From positions 194,001-258,000 of the forward strand of contig OX638355.1 of the NCBI GenBank assembly GCA_951813285.1: a stretch of 64,000 bases of DNA, written 5' to 3'. The position numbers were made by a program, and so were the translations under genes. This stretch comes from Terriglobia bacterium. Its GTDB lineage: Bacteria; Acidobacteriota; Terriglobia; Versatilivoradales; Versatilivoraceae. Position 1 is the first letter of the stretch. Every line of letters begins with the position of its first letter. The notes beneath the pieces were generated by a model. That model saw only the letters and a program-made list of their open reading frames with translations. It was not told where the DNA came from and did no database searches. Shown here piece by piece: positions 36,027 to 44,716 of this stretch.

Positions 36027-36458
36027 CTATCCCAGCTTCAATGAGGACAAGCCCAGCACAGCCGCGGCACGGTTGAGCTTGCGGTCGAAACAGGCAAAAA
36101 GGACGGTTTCTCCGCTTTGGGCGTGCAGAACGTCGGCTGCCGCCAGGTGAACACTGTCGTAGGCACGCAAGTGAAAGGCTTCGGCGAGATCCGCGGCCCT
36201 TTGGATCAGTGATTGGCTGGTTCCCACTTGCAGGTAGTTGTCCCAATCGGCACGGAACTCTCGCTTGACGGCTTCAAGCTGCCCTTCGGTCAGCTTCCCG
36301 TCGCTCAGCGCACGGGCGAAAGCCGCGTGCGCTTCCACGTAGGCGAGCCTGTGGCTGGCCACGGCTTCGGCCTCCTGCATTGCCGAAACCACAGGCTCTC
36401 GAAAAGGCTCCGTGACGTAGACTTTGACCAGAGCCGAGGTGTCGAGGTAGAGGATCAT
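36027..36458 (-). CDS. vapC: PIN-domain toxin
   Basis: A 143-residue PIN ribonuclease: first Asp in MILYLDTSALVK (D6), central Glu in YVEAHAAF, later Asp in YDSVHLAAAD and CFDRKL. It overlaps the stop of the antitoxin gene by 4 nt (ATGA). A complete pair with the Phd-like gene that precedes it on the minus strand. Confidence 0.9.
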   Translation of the reverse strand: MILYLDTSALVKVYVTEPFREPVVSAMQEAEAVASHRLAYVEAHAAFARALSDGKLTEGQLEAVKREFRADWDNYLQVGTSQSLIQRAADLAEAFHLRAYDSVHLAAADVLHAQSGETVLFACFDRKLNRAAAVLGLSSLKLG

Positions 36459-36718
36459 CCCCGGTCTTCCAGCACGCTCTTCGCCAGGGACTTTCCGCGG
36501 ATTTCCGGGCAGAGGGTGCCGCCCCGAGGCTTTTTGCCGCTCCAGTGGATCCAGTCAAGCTGCAGCAGGCGTCGAAGGCCTGCATTCTCGATTTCAGGGA
36601 TGGGCAGCAGCCTCGCCAACGGAGTCCGGTGAGAAGTCACCACCACAGGTTCGCCCCGGCGCACCAACTTGAGGTACTTGGAAAGGTTGTTCTTGAGTTC
36701 TCGAACCGAGACCTGCAT
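36455..36718 (-). CDS. Phd/YefM-type antitoxin
   Basis: Eighty-seven residues beginning MQVSVRELKNNLSKYLKLVR, the Phd/YefM fold with the EPVVVTSHRTPLARLLP strand. The ATG at 36718 has GGAGAA 6 nt upstream; the open frame extends upstream without a ribosome site. Possible control elements on the minus strand are TATAAT near 36780 and an inverted pair GCTAC...GTAGC (about 36736-36760), a likely self-repression site. Confidence 0.88.
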   Translation of the reverse strand: MQVSVRELKNNLSKYLKLVRRGEPVVVTSHRTPLARLLPIPEIENAGLRRLLQLDWIHWSGKKPRGGTLCPEIRGKSLAKSVLEDRG

Positions 36719-36826
36719 GGCTTCTCCATAAAAGTAGCTACAAATAAGAGATACTAGTAGCAACATAGTAACATGATCCAGAAAATTATAGCTACAAAGG
36801 ATCGGAATGGTTTCGAGGGGCGTGAT

Positions 36827-36972
36827 TCCCGGGAGCGCGGGCGTCCCGCCTGCACAAGACCTGGCATGATCGTGGCAATTCGTCTCACAAGGGTTGGTCG
36901 GATCACCCTGAGACTTGCACCGGAACAGCACCTTTACAAGATTGCGGGCGAGACGCCCGCGCTCCCGGGTGG
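36827..36972. repeat. Inverted REP-like pair (GGGAGCGCGGGCG)
   Basis: CCGGGAGCGCGGGCGTCCCG at 36827 on and its inverted partner GCGGGCGAGACGCCCGCGCT at 36943 on enclose about 90 bp. This matches the pairs at 552/681 and 12923/13193. Confidence 0.7.
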
Positions 36973-37070
36973 ACCCCAGGATGTATAATCAGCCTCTCCC
37001 GAAACCCCTGTAGAGCGGCAGCGATGGCAATCCCGATCGCCGCCAACCTGCCGCCGAGAAACTCCCACGC

Positions 37071-38096
37071 ATGACTTTGACACCTCATCATTCCCGCTGC
37101 CTGGAACCCGGCCCGCGCAACCTCGTGACCGACGTCGCAGGGTTTCTCGTCGGCAATGCCTCCGACGCCGCCCTCAAATCCGGGACGACCGTATTTACTG
37201 CGGAGCAACCCTTCACGGTGGCGGTGCACGTCATGGGCGGAGCCCCTGGAACCAGGGAGACCGATCTGCTGGCGCCGGACCGGCTCGTGCAGAAGGTGGA
37301 TGCGTTGGTTTTGTCCGGTGGGTCGGCTTTCGGTCTGGATGCGGCCTCCGGCGCCACGGACGCCCTGGCGGAAAGCGGACGCGGCTTTCCCGTGGGCGCC
37401 GTCCGGGTTCCGATTGTGCCGGCCGCCATCCTGTTCGACCTGCTCAACGGCGGGGACAAGAACTGGAAGGAGAATCCCTACCGAGGGCTTGGCCGGCGGG
37501 CGCTGAAGAACGCCGGGGCAGAGTTTGACCTCGGGACAGCCGGGGCCGGCGCCGGAGCAACCACCGCCAATCTCAAGGGAGGTCTGGGTTCGGCTTCCCT
37601 GCAACTCGGGAACGGAATCACGGTGGGAGCGCTGGTCGCGGCAAACCCGGTCGGCTCGGTCACCATCCCAGGAAGCTGCAAGTTCTGGGCAGCCCCCTTT
37701 GAAATCGGCGATGAGTTCGGGCAGGCGGGTCTCCCCGAGGAGGCACCCGATCTCAAGGCAACATTCCTGGGAAAACACACGGCCCTGGCGCCCGGAGCAA
37801 ACACCACCATCGCCATTGTCGCTTCCGATGCGGACCTCACCCGGAGCCAGGCGCAGCGCATGGCCATCGCGGCCCACGACGGGTTGGCCAGAGCCATTGT
37901 TCCGTCGCACACGCCTTTCGACGGCGACTTGGTGTTCGCCGCGGCCAGCGGAACCGCAAAGCATGCGGTAGAGGACACTGACATGGCCGCCATTTGCCAC
38001 GCCGCCTCGCTCTGCCTCGCCAGGGCAATCGCCCGCGGAATTCGTTATGCGACTCCCGAACCGGGAGACCTCCTTCCCTGTTGGCCCGGGTCCTGA
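37071..38096 (+). CDS. P1/DmpA family aminopeptidase
   Basis: A 341-residue N-terminal-nucleophile-type peptidase of family S58 (DmpA/BapA). The likely self-cleavage and nucleophile region is LKGGLGSASL (Gly-Ser). ALVLSGGSAFGLDAASG and NTTIAIVASDADL are conserved segments. These enzymes are made as a precursor that splits into two chains and release N-terminal amino acids from peptides, amides or beta-peptides. There is no clear signal peptide. It stands alone, transcribed toward the MarR gene. Confidence 0.88.
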   Translation: MTLTPHHSRCLEPGPRNLVTDVAGFLVGNASDAALKSGTTVFTAEQPFTVAVHVMGGAPGTRETDLLAPDRLVQKVDALVLSGGSAFGLDAASGATDALAESGRGFPVGAVRVPIVPAAILFDLLNGGDKNWKENPYRGLGRRALKNAGAEFDLGTAGAGAGATTANLKGGLGSASLQLGNGITVGALVAANPVGSVTIPGSCKFWAAPFEIGDEFGQAGLPEEAPDLKATFLGKHTALAPGANTTIAIVASDADLTRSQAQRMAIAAHDGLARAIVPSHTPFDGDLVFAAASGTAKHAVEDTDMAAICHAASLCLARAIARGIRYATPEPGDLLPCWPGS

Positions 38097-38145
38097 TTCA
38101 ATCCAGAATCCAGACTCCCCTGAACCACCCGCTCTCGAAAAAAAC

Positions 38146-38175
38146 TTGACTATAATTGATTAGTAGTGCTAACTA
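38146..38175 (+). promoter_or_regulatory. Promoter and likely MarR operator
   Basis: TTGACT (38146-38151), an 18-nt spacer, and TAACTA as a poor -10 box; the inverted repeat TTAG-TAGTG-CTAA (38160-38172) overlaps the spacer and -10. The overlap fits self-repression by the MarR protein encoded 8 nt downstream. Confidence 0.55.
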
Positions 38176-38183
38176 TATAAACC

Positions 38184-38825
38184 ATGTCCAGAGCCGATGA
38201 CATCAAGCAGGCTGCCACGGGATTGGCGCAGCTGAGCCTCTACTTGAGAACCAGGCAGTGGAAGGCAGGGGAAGCGCTGGGCCTGACGCCCACCCAGATC
38301 ACCGTCCTGACCCTGCTCAGGCAGCGGGGATCCAACCGGGTTCGGACCCTGGCCAAGCTGCTGGGCGTTTCCCTGGCCACCGCCAGCCGCGTCATCTCGG
38401 CCCTGGAACGCAAGCAGCTTGTCCGAAAATCGATCGATCCTGCGGACGGCCGGGCCACCCTTGTGTCGCTGACGCAGGCGGGGGTTCGAGTCGTTTCGTC
38501 ACGGACGGAGTTCCCGGAAGCACTGCTCAGCGCCCTGGCCGGGCTCAGCCCACTGGAGAGCCGGGCGCTGCATACGGCCCTCAGCAAGGTCATCCTGGAA
38601 CTGCAGGAATCCGGGGCCATAGAACCCCAGAGGATGTGTTGCACCTGCCGTTTCTTTCGCCCCTACCGGCATTCGGACCAATCCCGGCCCCACCACTGCG
38701 ATTTTGTGGACGCCCCCTTCGGAACTGCTTCGTTGCGTCTGGACTGCGGGGACCACCAGCCGGCCGAGGAAGCCGCGAGAAAGGAGCGCTGGCGGCGATT
38801 CCTGGCCGCCACTCCCCCGGATTGA
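38184..38825 (+). CDS. MarR family regulator with C-terminal Cys/His cluster
   Basis: A 213-residue protein. Residues about 10-145 form the MarR winged helix: RTLAKLLGVSLATASRVISALERKQLV is the recognition region. The last 65 residues are unusual for MarR: MCCTCRFFRP, then RPHHCDFVDA and LDCGDHQPAEE, a Cys/His-rich motif that could bind a metal or sense redox state. It precedes a thioredoxin-like gene by 76 nt, which supports a thiol or redox role. Confidence 0.85.
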   Translation: MSRADDIKQAATGLAQLSLYLRTRQWKAGEALGLTPTQITVLTLLRQRGSNRVRTLAKLLGVSLATASRVISALERKQLVRKSIDPADGRATLVSLTQAGVRVVSSRTEFPEALLSALAGLSPLESRALHTALSKVILELQESGAIEPQRMCCTCRFFRPYRHSDQSRPHHCDFVDAPFGTASLRLDCGDHQPAEEAARKERWRRFLAATPPD

Positions 38826-38901
38826 GGCGCCTCCATGCCGGCCCAAGCCAGCGGCGGAGCTTTCTTTCAACCAACCCTGATCCCTACAAGGAGGAATCAC
38901 C

Positions 38902-39141
38902 ATGAAGAAACAAGCCACCTTCTACCATGCCGGCTGTCCGGTCTGCGTGGATGCTGAGACCCAATTCGCGGGGGCTCTCAATCCCGAGAGCTACGCGGTT
39001 GAGATCGTTCACCTCGGTACGGCCCCCGACCGCATCGCCGAGGCCGAAGAGGCCGGGGTGAACTCGGTCCCGGCCATGGTCGTGGAGGGGAAGCCCTATC
39101 ACATCAATTTCGGCGCATCCCTGGCCGATTTGAAGTCTTAG
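38902..39141 (+). CDS. Small thioredoxin-like protein
   Basis: Seventy-nine residues with a CPVC active-site motif (residues 12-15, GCPVCVDA) and the cis-Pro region SVPAMVVEG, so a minimal thioredoxin fold. GGAGGA is 8 nt before the ATG. It lies behind the Cys-rich MarR gene and is probably controlled by it. Its partner protein is unknown. Confidence 0.85.
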   Translation: MKKQATFYHAGCPVCVDAETQFAGALNPESYAVEIVHLGTAPDRIAEAEEAGVNSVPAMVVEGKPYHINFGASLADLKS

Positions 39142-39290
39142 AGATGAGTTTGGCGGCGTGCGCCGCCAGGAAAACCGCTTCTGCGTGGGTCGGGCAATCC
39201 GGTTGGGTTCCCGGCCCTTGCAGGACCCGCGGCCTTATACTAGACTAGGTGGCCGGCTGATCGAGGACATGTCGGCCGCTTCCTTCGACG

Positions 39291-39366
39291 GTGAGTGTAG
39301 CTCAGTCGGTAGAGCACTGGATTGTGGCTCCAGCGGTCGTGGGTTCGATCCCCATCACTCACCCCA
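39291..39366 (+). tRNA. tRNA-His (anticodon GTG)
   Basis: A 76-nt cloverleaf. Acceptor GTGAGTG pairs with CACTCAC; anticodon arm CTGGATTGTGGCTCCAG with GTG; T arm GGGTTCGATCCCC. The discriminator is C, followed by encoded CCA. The base before position 1 is G (39290), the extra G typical of tRNA-His. Confidence 0.95.
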
Positions 39367-39579
39367 CCCCCCCTTTTCCTTTTCAGAAACACCCCTGTCT
39401 CACCCTGTATCAGCCGCCCCCTCGTAAGGGAAGGTTGTGCGACCAGGTAAAAAGTGAAGAGTGGTTAGTGGATAGTTATTAGATCGATACGTTGAGCGTC
39501 TTGCCTGCGGCATCCTGTTCCACCCGCCAATCAACAACTCATCAATGAGAGTTTATTGGTGTTCATTCGTGCATTAGTA

Positions 39580-39836
39580 GGGGACGTTGTTGAAATAGTG
39601 GAACTACTCTGTCTGGCGATTCTGTCAACACCTGGAGAGGGAGAAAAATGGAGGGAAAATCCAGGATACAGAAGGAAAACTGCTTCGTTTTACGATAAGG
39701 ACGCGTTTTGAGAGCGAATGATGGTGTCAGCGCCTGCGAGTATGCCGAAGCGCTGGGAAAGGGATCTGCTTCGCCGTTTCAGTCGGTCAGGAATGGGGAA
39801 CTGAGACAGTTATTCCAGTAATTCAACAACGTCCCC
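39580..39836. mobile_element. 257-bp MITE
   Basis: The left end is GGGGACGTTGTTGAAATAGT and the right end the complement of GGGGACGTTGTTGAATTACT. TA lies just outside both ends (39578-39579 and 39837-39838). The interior matches the element at 62295 closely. There is no coding capacity. It fills most of the gap between tRNA-His and the RelB promoter. Confidence 0.9.
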
Positions 39837-39934
39837 TATTTTTCCGGCGCTTGGAATCTTCGAAACCACTTACTCAAGGCAGAAAGCGGTGATTTCGTGT
39901 AACCTCTTTTTGGGGGGTTCCTTGTTCCGACTCA

Positions 39935-39962
39935 TTGATATGTTCCCCGTTTGTGGTACATT
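39935..39962 (+). promoter_or_regulatory. Promoter of the relB/yafQ pair
   Basis: TTGATA, a 16-nt spacer and TACATT, ending 29 nt before the RelB start codon; GGGGAGG serves as ribosome site. Confidence 0.6.
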
Positions 39963-39991
39963 GCCAGCAAACAAGATGGGGAGGTGCCCAA

Positions 39992-40249
39992 ATGGCCAAG
40001 ACCGAAATGATCCGTGCCCGTGTTGAACCGGAGTTGAAGAGCCAAGCCGAAGAAGTTTTCTCGGGTCTCGGTTTGTCGCCGACCGAAGCGATCACTCTAT
40101 TTTATCGACAGGTGACGCTGCATCACGGCTTGCCATTCGCTGTTAAGGTTCCCAATGCCGAGACCATCGCGGCGATGCGGCAGGCCCGCACAGGAGAGGG
40201 CCTCACCGAATACGCCGACCTGGAGGATCTCAAAATCCGTCACGGTTGA
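39992..40249 (+). CDS. RelB/DinJ family antitoxin
   Basis: Eighty-five residues starting MAKTEMIRARVEPELK, the ribbon strand of RelB/DinJ, followed by AEEVFSGLGLSPTEAITLFYRQV, the two helices. The C-terminal half would wrap the toxin. The toxin gene begins 3 nt after its stop. Probably autorepressor of the promoter upstream. Confidence 0.92.
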   Translation: MAKTEMIRARVEPELKSQAEEVFSGLGLSPTEAITLFYRQVTLHHGLPFAVKVPNAETIAAMRQARTGEGLTEYADLEDLKIRHG

Positions 40250-40252
40250 TCC

Positions 40253-40519
40253 ATGCGCCTGCTTACTACGAAGCGATTCGAGAAGGATCTAAAGCGTGGT
40301 AGGAAGCGCGGCAAGAATCTCGACAAGCTCTGGAGTGTCGTGGAACGGCTCCTGTCGAAACAGCCTCTCGACCCACGACATCGGCAGCATCGATTAGCCG
40401 GGGACTGGTCACCTTGCTGGGAATGTCATATCGAACCAGATTGGCTGCTGGTCTGGGACCAGGAGGACGATACTCTCATCCTGGTTCGGACCGGAACGCA
40501 TACCGATCTGTTCGATTGA
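40253..40519 (+). CDS. YafQ family mRNA interferase toxin
   Basis: Eighty-eight residues. The C-terminal ILVRTGTHTDLF with its His is the YafQ active-site region, and LAGDWSPCWECHIEPDWLLVW is the central sheet. It is a RelE-fold ribonuclease acting on ribosome-bound mRNA. It forms a complete pair with the antitoxin just before it. Confidence 0.92.
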   Translation: MRLLTTKRFEKDLKRGRKRGKNLDKLWSVVERLLSKQPLDPRHRQHRLAGDWSPCWECHIEPDWLLVWDQEDDTLILVRTGTHTDLFD

Positions 40520-40532
40520 TTAGCAATGGTGT

Positions 40533-41332
40533 ATGTCTGCCGTCTATGAGCGTCGGAATATAGAAACGATAAAGGGCGCTATGGATAACGTCCTTACAGG
40601 TGGTCGTGGAGATCCTCGACATTTCGAAGCGCAGGTTCCTAGACAGCGTCCGACGGCCACGCAAACTTCTGGAGCTTCGACGAACCAACTGCGCATCGAC
40701 CTTCCACCCATCGGCGCGGTAGGGCCGCATTCAGCTAGCCGTATCAGCGCGGTCTCACTCGCCTCCGCCGAATGGGCTGGGTCCGTCTGTCACACCGAAT
40801 GGACTTTCCACCAACTATCGCCGTATATCGGAAAGTCGAAGTCCTCCATGGCCGCAGCCTTGGTGAGGGAATTCACCCTACCAGGTCACACCGTCTATGA
40901 ACCGTTTTCAGGGTGCGGGTCGATTGCGTTTGAAAGCTGGGTGGCCGGCTGCAACGTAATCGCAAATGACCTAAGCCCATATGCGAACCTTCTTACTCGT
41001 GCCAAGCTCTTTCCCTATGGATCGCTAGAACTTGCGCTGGACGATCTTCATCGTTCCGCCGCTGCCATCAAAAAGGAGGCCAAGCCAGATCTGCGGTCGG
41101 TGCCAAAGTGGGTTCGAGAGTTCTTTCATCCCGATACCCTCCGCGAGATTCTGACCTGGACTGCGGTGCTTCGGCGTCGGCGAAACTGGTTTCTACTGGC
41201 GTGCTTGATGGGGATTCTGCATCATCAACGCCCAGGCTTCCTTTCCTTTCCCAGCAGTCACTCGGTGCCGTACTTGCGCTTGCGGAAGTTTCCCCGCGAG
41301 CAGTTTCCAGAAATGTACAAGTACAATCAATA
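40533..41332 (+). pseudogene. DNA methyltransferase cut off by a MITE
   Basis: About 266 codons remain. The SAM-binding motif is clear (YEPFSGCGSIAFESW), as are WTFHQLSPYIGKSKSS before it and PGFLSFPSSHSVPYLR near the end, typical of DNA N4/N6 methyltransferases of the COG1743-like type. The frame stops at the MITE (stop at 41331). The catalytic (S/D)PPY motif, expected further on, is absent, so the product cannot methylate. After the MITE the sequence belongs to another gene. It was probably part of a restriction-modification system. Confidence 0.75.
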
Positions 41333-41597
41333 AGGGACGTTGTTGAATTAGTGGAATTAACGTGTCTGGCGATTCTGTCGACGGCTAAAGCGGGAGGGAA
41401 AAACGGAGAGACAATCCAGGATTCCGATACCGTGGGGGAACTGCTTCGTGCAAAGATTCGGATGAGTTCTGAGGGGGAATCACGGGTTTGAGCCTGCGAG
41501 TGTGCCGAAGCGCTCGGGAAGGTATCTGCTTCGCCGTTTCAGTCGGTTTAGGAATAGGAAACTGGGACAGTTAATCCAGTAATTCAACAGCGTCCCC
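41333..41597. mobile_element. 265-bp MITE
   Basis: The left end GGGACGTTGTTGAATTAGTG and right end (complement of GGGGACGCTGTTGAATTACT) have TA outside. The interior aligns with the elements at 39580 and 62295 (CTGTCTGGCGATTCTGTC-like, GGAGAG, ATCCAGGAT) but is more diverged. It truncates the methyltransferase on its left and a secreted-protein gene on its right. Confidence 0.88.
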
Positions 41598-41602
41598 TAA
41601 TT

Positions 41603-42379
41603 TTCCCAAATGCGCCGGGCCGTTTCGGCACTTTCTACAAGACTAACGTGGTGATCTCCAACCTCTCCGATCTCAGCTACCCGATCTACGTGACCCTCTA
41701 TGGGCTCAAGGGCAAAGTCAAAACCAAAACGCTCAAAATGCGGCCAAACTCCTATGCCGGATGGGACAACTTCCTGGAGGGGTTCTTCGAATATAGGGGA
41801 ACCGGCGCCGTGAGGTTCGATGCCTGGTTCGACCCCCCAGGGGGATCCAGCGACAATGAATTTGCAATAACCGCAGAGGTCTATACGGATTCTCCCAACG
41901 GGAGGTATTCCACGCTGGTTGACGACGGGGAGGGAGCCGAAGATATCAGCCTCGGCTATACCAGAGTTGTCGACGAGGGCAGGATTATCGCCAACAGGGG
42001 GTTGACCTGAAACGTGGTTACGCGAGTCAACGTGGGCCTTTTCAATAGAGATTCCCGGCCGTGGACGTACGTGGTGGTCGTCGGTGATCGGATGGGCAAT
42101 CTCGTCCAACGCATCGAACTGGAAGTGCCGGGGTGGGGTTGGATTCAGAAGCCGATCACGGCCAAATTTGAGCACGGCCAGATTCAGTGAGGGTGCCAGC
42201 AGGATTCCTGCACGGCCTTCCCATGGGTGGTGTCGGTCGACAACCGCTCCAATGACGGCACCTTGATGCAGCCGATGGTCTGGGATCCTCCAGACGATTC
42301 CGTATCGACCGCCTCGTCTCTCACCCTGCAACTGCATCAACACTTGCGGGAGTTGAGGGATCGAGATTACCAGCGATAG
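41603..42379 (+). pseudogene. Degenerate secreted beta-domain protein
   Basis: A single frame runs from the MITE edge to a final stop at 42377 but contains TGA at 42008-42010 and 42188-42190. The residues are coherent (FGTFYKTNVVISNLSD, GTGAVRFDAWF, SDNEFAITAEVYTDS, RVNVGLFNRDS, LHQHLRELRDRD). They resemble beta-strand proteins common in Acidobacteriota whose extracellular parts have GTxF.T.V.I.N motifs. The 5' end is missing. Two in-frame stops and lost start make it a pseudogene. Confidence 0.7.
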
Positions 42380-42659
42380 GGAGGGCTGGCTGGGAACCTA
42401 CAACGCGAAAAAACAAAGAGGAGAACTCAATGCTTGCCACCCACGCTGAAGACTACAGACTACAGGGAAGAGTTCAATTCCTACGTGCCAGCTCGGGAGC
42501 AGGCGCTCCGCTGCTCCACGGAATGATTTGAAACGGCGGCTCGTGACAAACTCGAAACTCGGGTGTGGCGCGAGCGGCACGATCACGAATTGCGGAAATT
42601 TCAGGGAATTGATCATGCAGCGTGTTTAACAATAGAAACAACACTAAAGGAGAGAAAAC

Positions 42660-43142
42660 ATGAGTCGAGTAATCCAACCTGCACTTGTGGCACTCATGCT
42701 GTTCGCATTGCCAGCTCTGGCGGCAGACCTCCCTCGCGTTTCCATCGAGTCCGCCCACGTGGGGGACGAGAAGGATCGGAATTGGAAGAAAGGTGGCGCG
42801 GTGAATCAGGTCGACTTCGGCTCCGCCATTGCGGCGGCGCTTGCGAAGAAAAGGGTTCCCGTGACGGTGGTTACGGACAAGACTAAGTCCCAGTGGACCA
42901 TCAAGGCCGTCTCGTCTCAGAGGGAAGATTCGACCGTAACGAAAGTGGCCAAGATAGCCCTGATAGGGGTGTTTGCGAGTGGTAGTTTCACGAAGTTCGA
43001 GGGGACCTTCCAAGTCATTGACAATGACAGTAGCGCCGTGATTTTCGCATACAACGTGAAGAAGAATAATTTTCAATCGGCGGCGGAGGCGTTCGCCAAG
43101 CATTTCAAGAAGGGCTACCTTAAAAAGAGGAGGAAAAATTAA
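42660..43142 (+). CDS. Small secreted protein, unknown function
   Basis: A 160-residue protein with a clear signal peptide (MSRVIQPALVALMLFALPAL then AA). The mature part is basic at the C-terminus (KKGYLKKRRKN) and beta-rich (FEGTFQVIDNDSSAVIFAYNV), somewhat like DUF4410-type lipoprotein-like folds. GGAGAG lies 6 nt before the ATG. It follows the degenerate gene by about 280 bp of featureless sequence. Confidence 0.7.
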   Translation: MSRVIQPALVALMLFALPALAADLPRVSIESAHVGDEKDRNWKKGGAVNQVDFGSAIAAALAKKRVPVTVVTDKTKSQWTIKAVSSQREDSTVTKVAKIALIGVFASGSFTKFEGTFQVIDNDSSAVIFAYNVKKNNFQSAAEAFAKHFKKGYLKKRRKN

Positions 43143-44113
43143 CTGACAGGTCCATGTTCCAACCCCTGAGTAATGGAGGTCCCGCAGGTCTGGACCCGCT
43201 GAGACCTTTTTGATCGTCTTCAACCTGGTCCGCCTGGTTCTCCCACTTGTAGTGCTCGTATTTATTGGACTCATCTATCTGGAAATCAGGAAGATCCGGA
43301 TGTGCCACCAACAGAACCAGGATAAATAAGTACATGGCAGAATTAGCGATCGCCGCCGTATTGGTGATTGTGTTTCTCGTTACGTGGGATCCCATGGCTT
43401 CTTTAAGGACCTGGTCGTGGAGTGGCCTGGATCGCTCTGGGATGATTGGCGGGAAGCTCGTAAAACAAAGATGTGACAGAGCCGGGGAAGAGGACGGGGG
43501 GATTGGGGTGAAAGGCTGTGGTTGGGCGGCGTGATCGCCCTGACCCTCAGCTATCTTTCTCAGCTAAGCCGCTGAATTCGTTCGTGGCTTGAGTGAGGGT
43601 GCCTCCGACTCACTCAGGGCCGGGCGGTTCCTTCAACAGCTTCAAACCCTCCCGTGACACCTACGTCTTCAAGATTGGCAAGGTAGTGGCTTTATTTCTT
43701 CGTGACGAGGTCAAAAACCCGTGTGTACCGCCCCCGATTTCTTGGACAGATAAAACCCACTTTACGTGCATATCCTGATGTAGCAGCCCCCCTGTGGAGG
43801 TCTCTCTCGTGAATTGGCTACCGTGGCCTGTGTTGAAGGCGCTGGCTTGCTATGTAGAAATGGTAGAAGTAGTCACGTTATTGTGCGAGATAATCTTTGG
43901 GGCATCTTTGGGGGCAACACGACATCCTAAAAGACGATTATGCATTTAGAAGCAATCATTTGTTGCTATTATGTGGTAGTCATCACTTACCCCACCCCCC
44001 TTCCAACGAAGTCCAATAATTTCCATTCGCCAGCGCGAGGCCTAAATCGCTTCTGTCGGGCGCTGTAACGCGATAGTATTTTCACCAAGTTTCTGACGGA
44101 TTGAGCATGGAGT
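43143..44113. other. Stretch of mostly decayed sequence before the defence operon
   Basis: Two adjacent short frames may be real: 43210-43329 (39 aa, TTG start, one membrane helix LVRLVLPLVVLVFIGLIYLE) and 43334-43534 (66 aa, hydrophobic start MAELAIAAVLVIVFLV), separated by 4 nt. An inverted repeat GAGTGAG...CTCACTC lies at about 43591-43613. I see no further gene. The direct-repeat candidate at 43896-43970 is listed separately. Confidence 0.35.
43896..43970 (+). repeat. Left imperfect direct repeat flanking the AbiE-DISARM operon
   Basis: TTTGGGGCATCTTTGGGGGC, then ATGCATTTAGAAGCAATCAT. It aligns in the same orientation with 58830-58900. A small inverted repeat AGCAA-(7 nt)-TTGCT lies at 43951-43967; the right copy has AATCA-(8 nt)-TGATT at the corresponding place. 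Confidence 0.5.
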
Positions 44114-44716
44114 ATGAGAATGGGCGGCCTTTCCCGACGCATCATGGAGCATGCCAGGTCCCTTCCGGAGGCGACGCCGCTGTGTCCGGCCGCCCTGCTT
44201 CACCTCGGCAAGCAGGCCGCGGTCCACCAGGCGTTGTCGCGCCTCGCGCGCTCGGGCCATCTCATGCGGATCTGTCAGGGCATCTACGTGCGCCCGATCG
44301 AGACCCGCTTCGGCGTTCGAGCGCCCCGGGTCGGCAAGGCGATCGCCGCGCTGTCGCAGATGTGGGGCGAAACGATAGTGCCGTGTGGCGGCGCCGCAGC
44401 CAATTGCCTGCGCCTCACCACGCAGAATCCGGTGCGCACCGTCTATCTCACCTCCGGTCCCAACCGCAGGCTGCACTTCGGCAAGTCCTTCGTCGAGTTG
44501 CGTCACGCCCCACGCTGGCAACTGGCGGCGCCGCACCGCCGGGCCGGAGACGTCATCCGCGCTCTGGCATGGCTCGGTCCCGAAGAGGTTGAGGACGGCC
44601 TTGAAGTAGTTCTGCCGACGCTTTCGGAGGCAGATCGCAACGAGCTAGCAGCCGCCCGGACCGTCATGCCCATCTGGATGGCGGAGCCGTTGAGCACCCG
44701 CCTTGCACATGCCTGA
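44114..44716 (+). CDS. AbiEi-like (DUF6088) winged-helix protein
   Basis: A 200-residue protein. Residues about 20-65 are a winged helix (AVHQALSRLARSGHLMRICQGIYVRP), and the following part (PCGGAAANCLRLTTQN, VYLTSGPNRRLHFG) matches the antitoxin of AbiE-type systems. It would repress the promoter and restrain the nucleotidyltransferase next to it. The last 8 nt overlap the next start codon. It is the first gene of a seven-gene run leading through DISARM, so its repression may extend to all of it. Confidence 0.85.
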   Translation: MRMGGLSRRIMEHARSLPEATPLCPAALLHLGKQAAVHQALSRLARSGHLMRICQGIYVRPIETRFGVRAPRVGKAIAALSQMWGETIVPCGGAAANCLRLTTQNPVRTVYLTSGPNRRLHFGKSFVELRHAPRWQLAAPHRRAGDVIRALAWLGPEEVEDGLEVVLPTLSEADRNELAAARTVMPIWMAEPLSTRLAHA

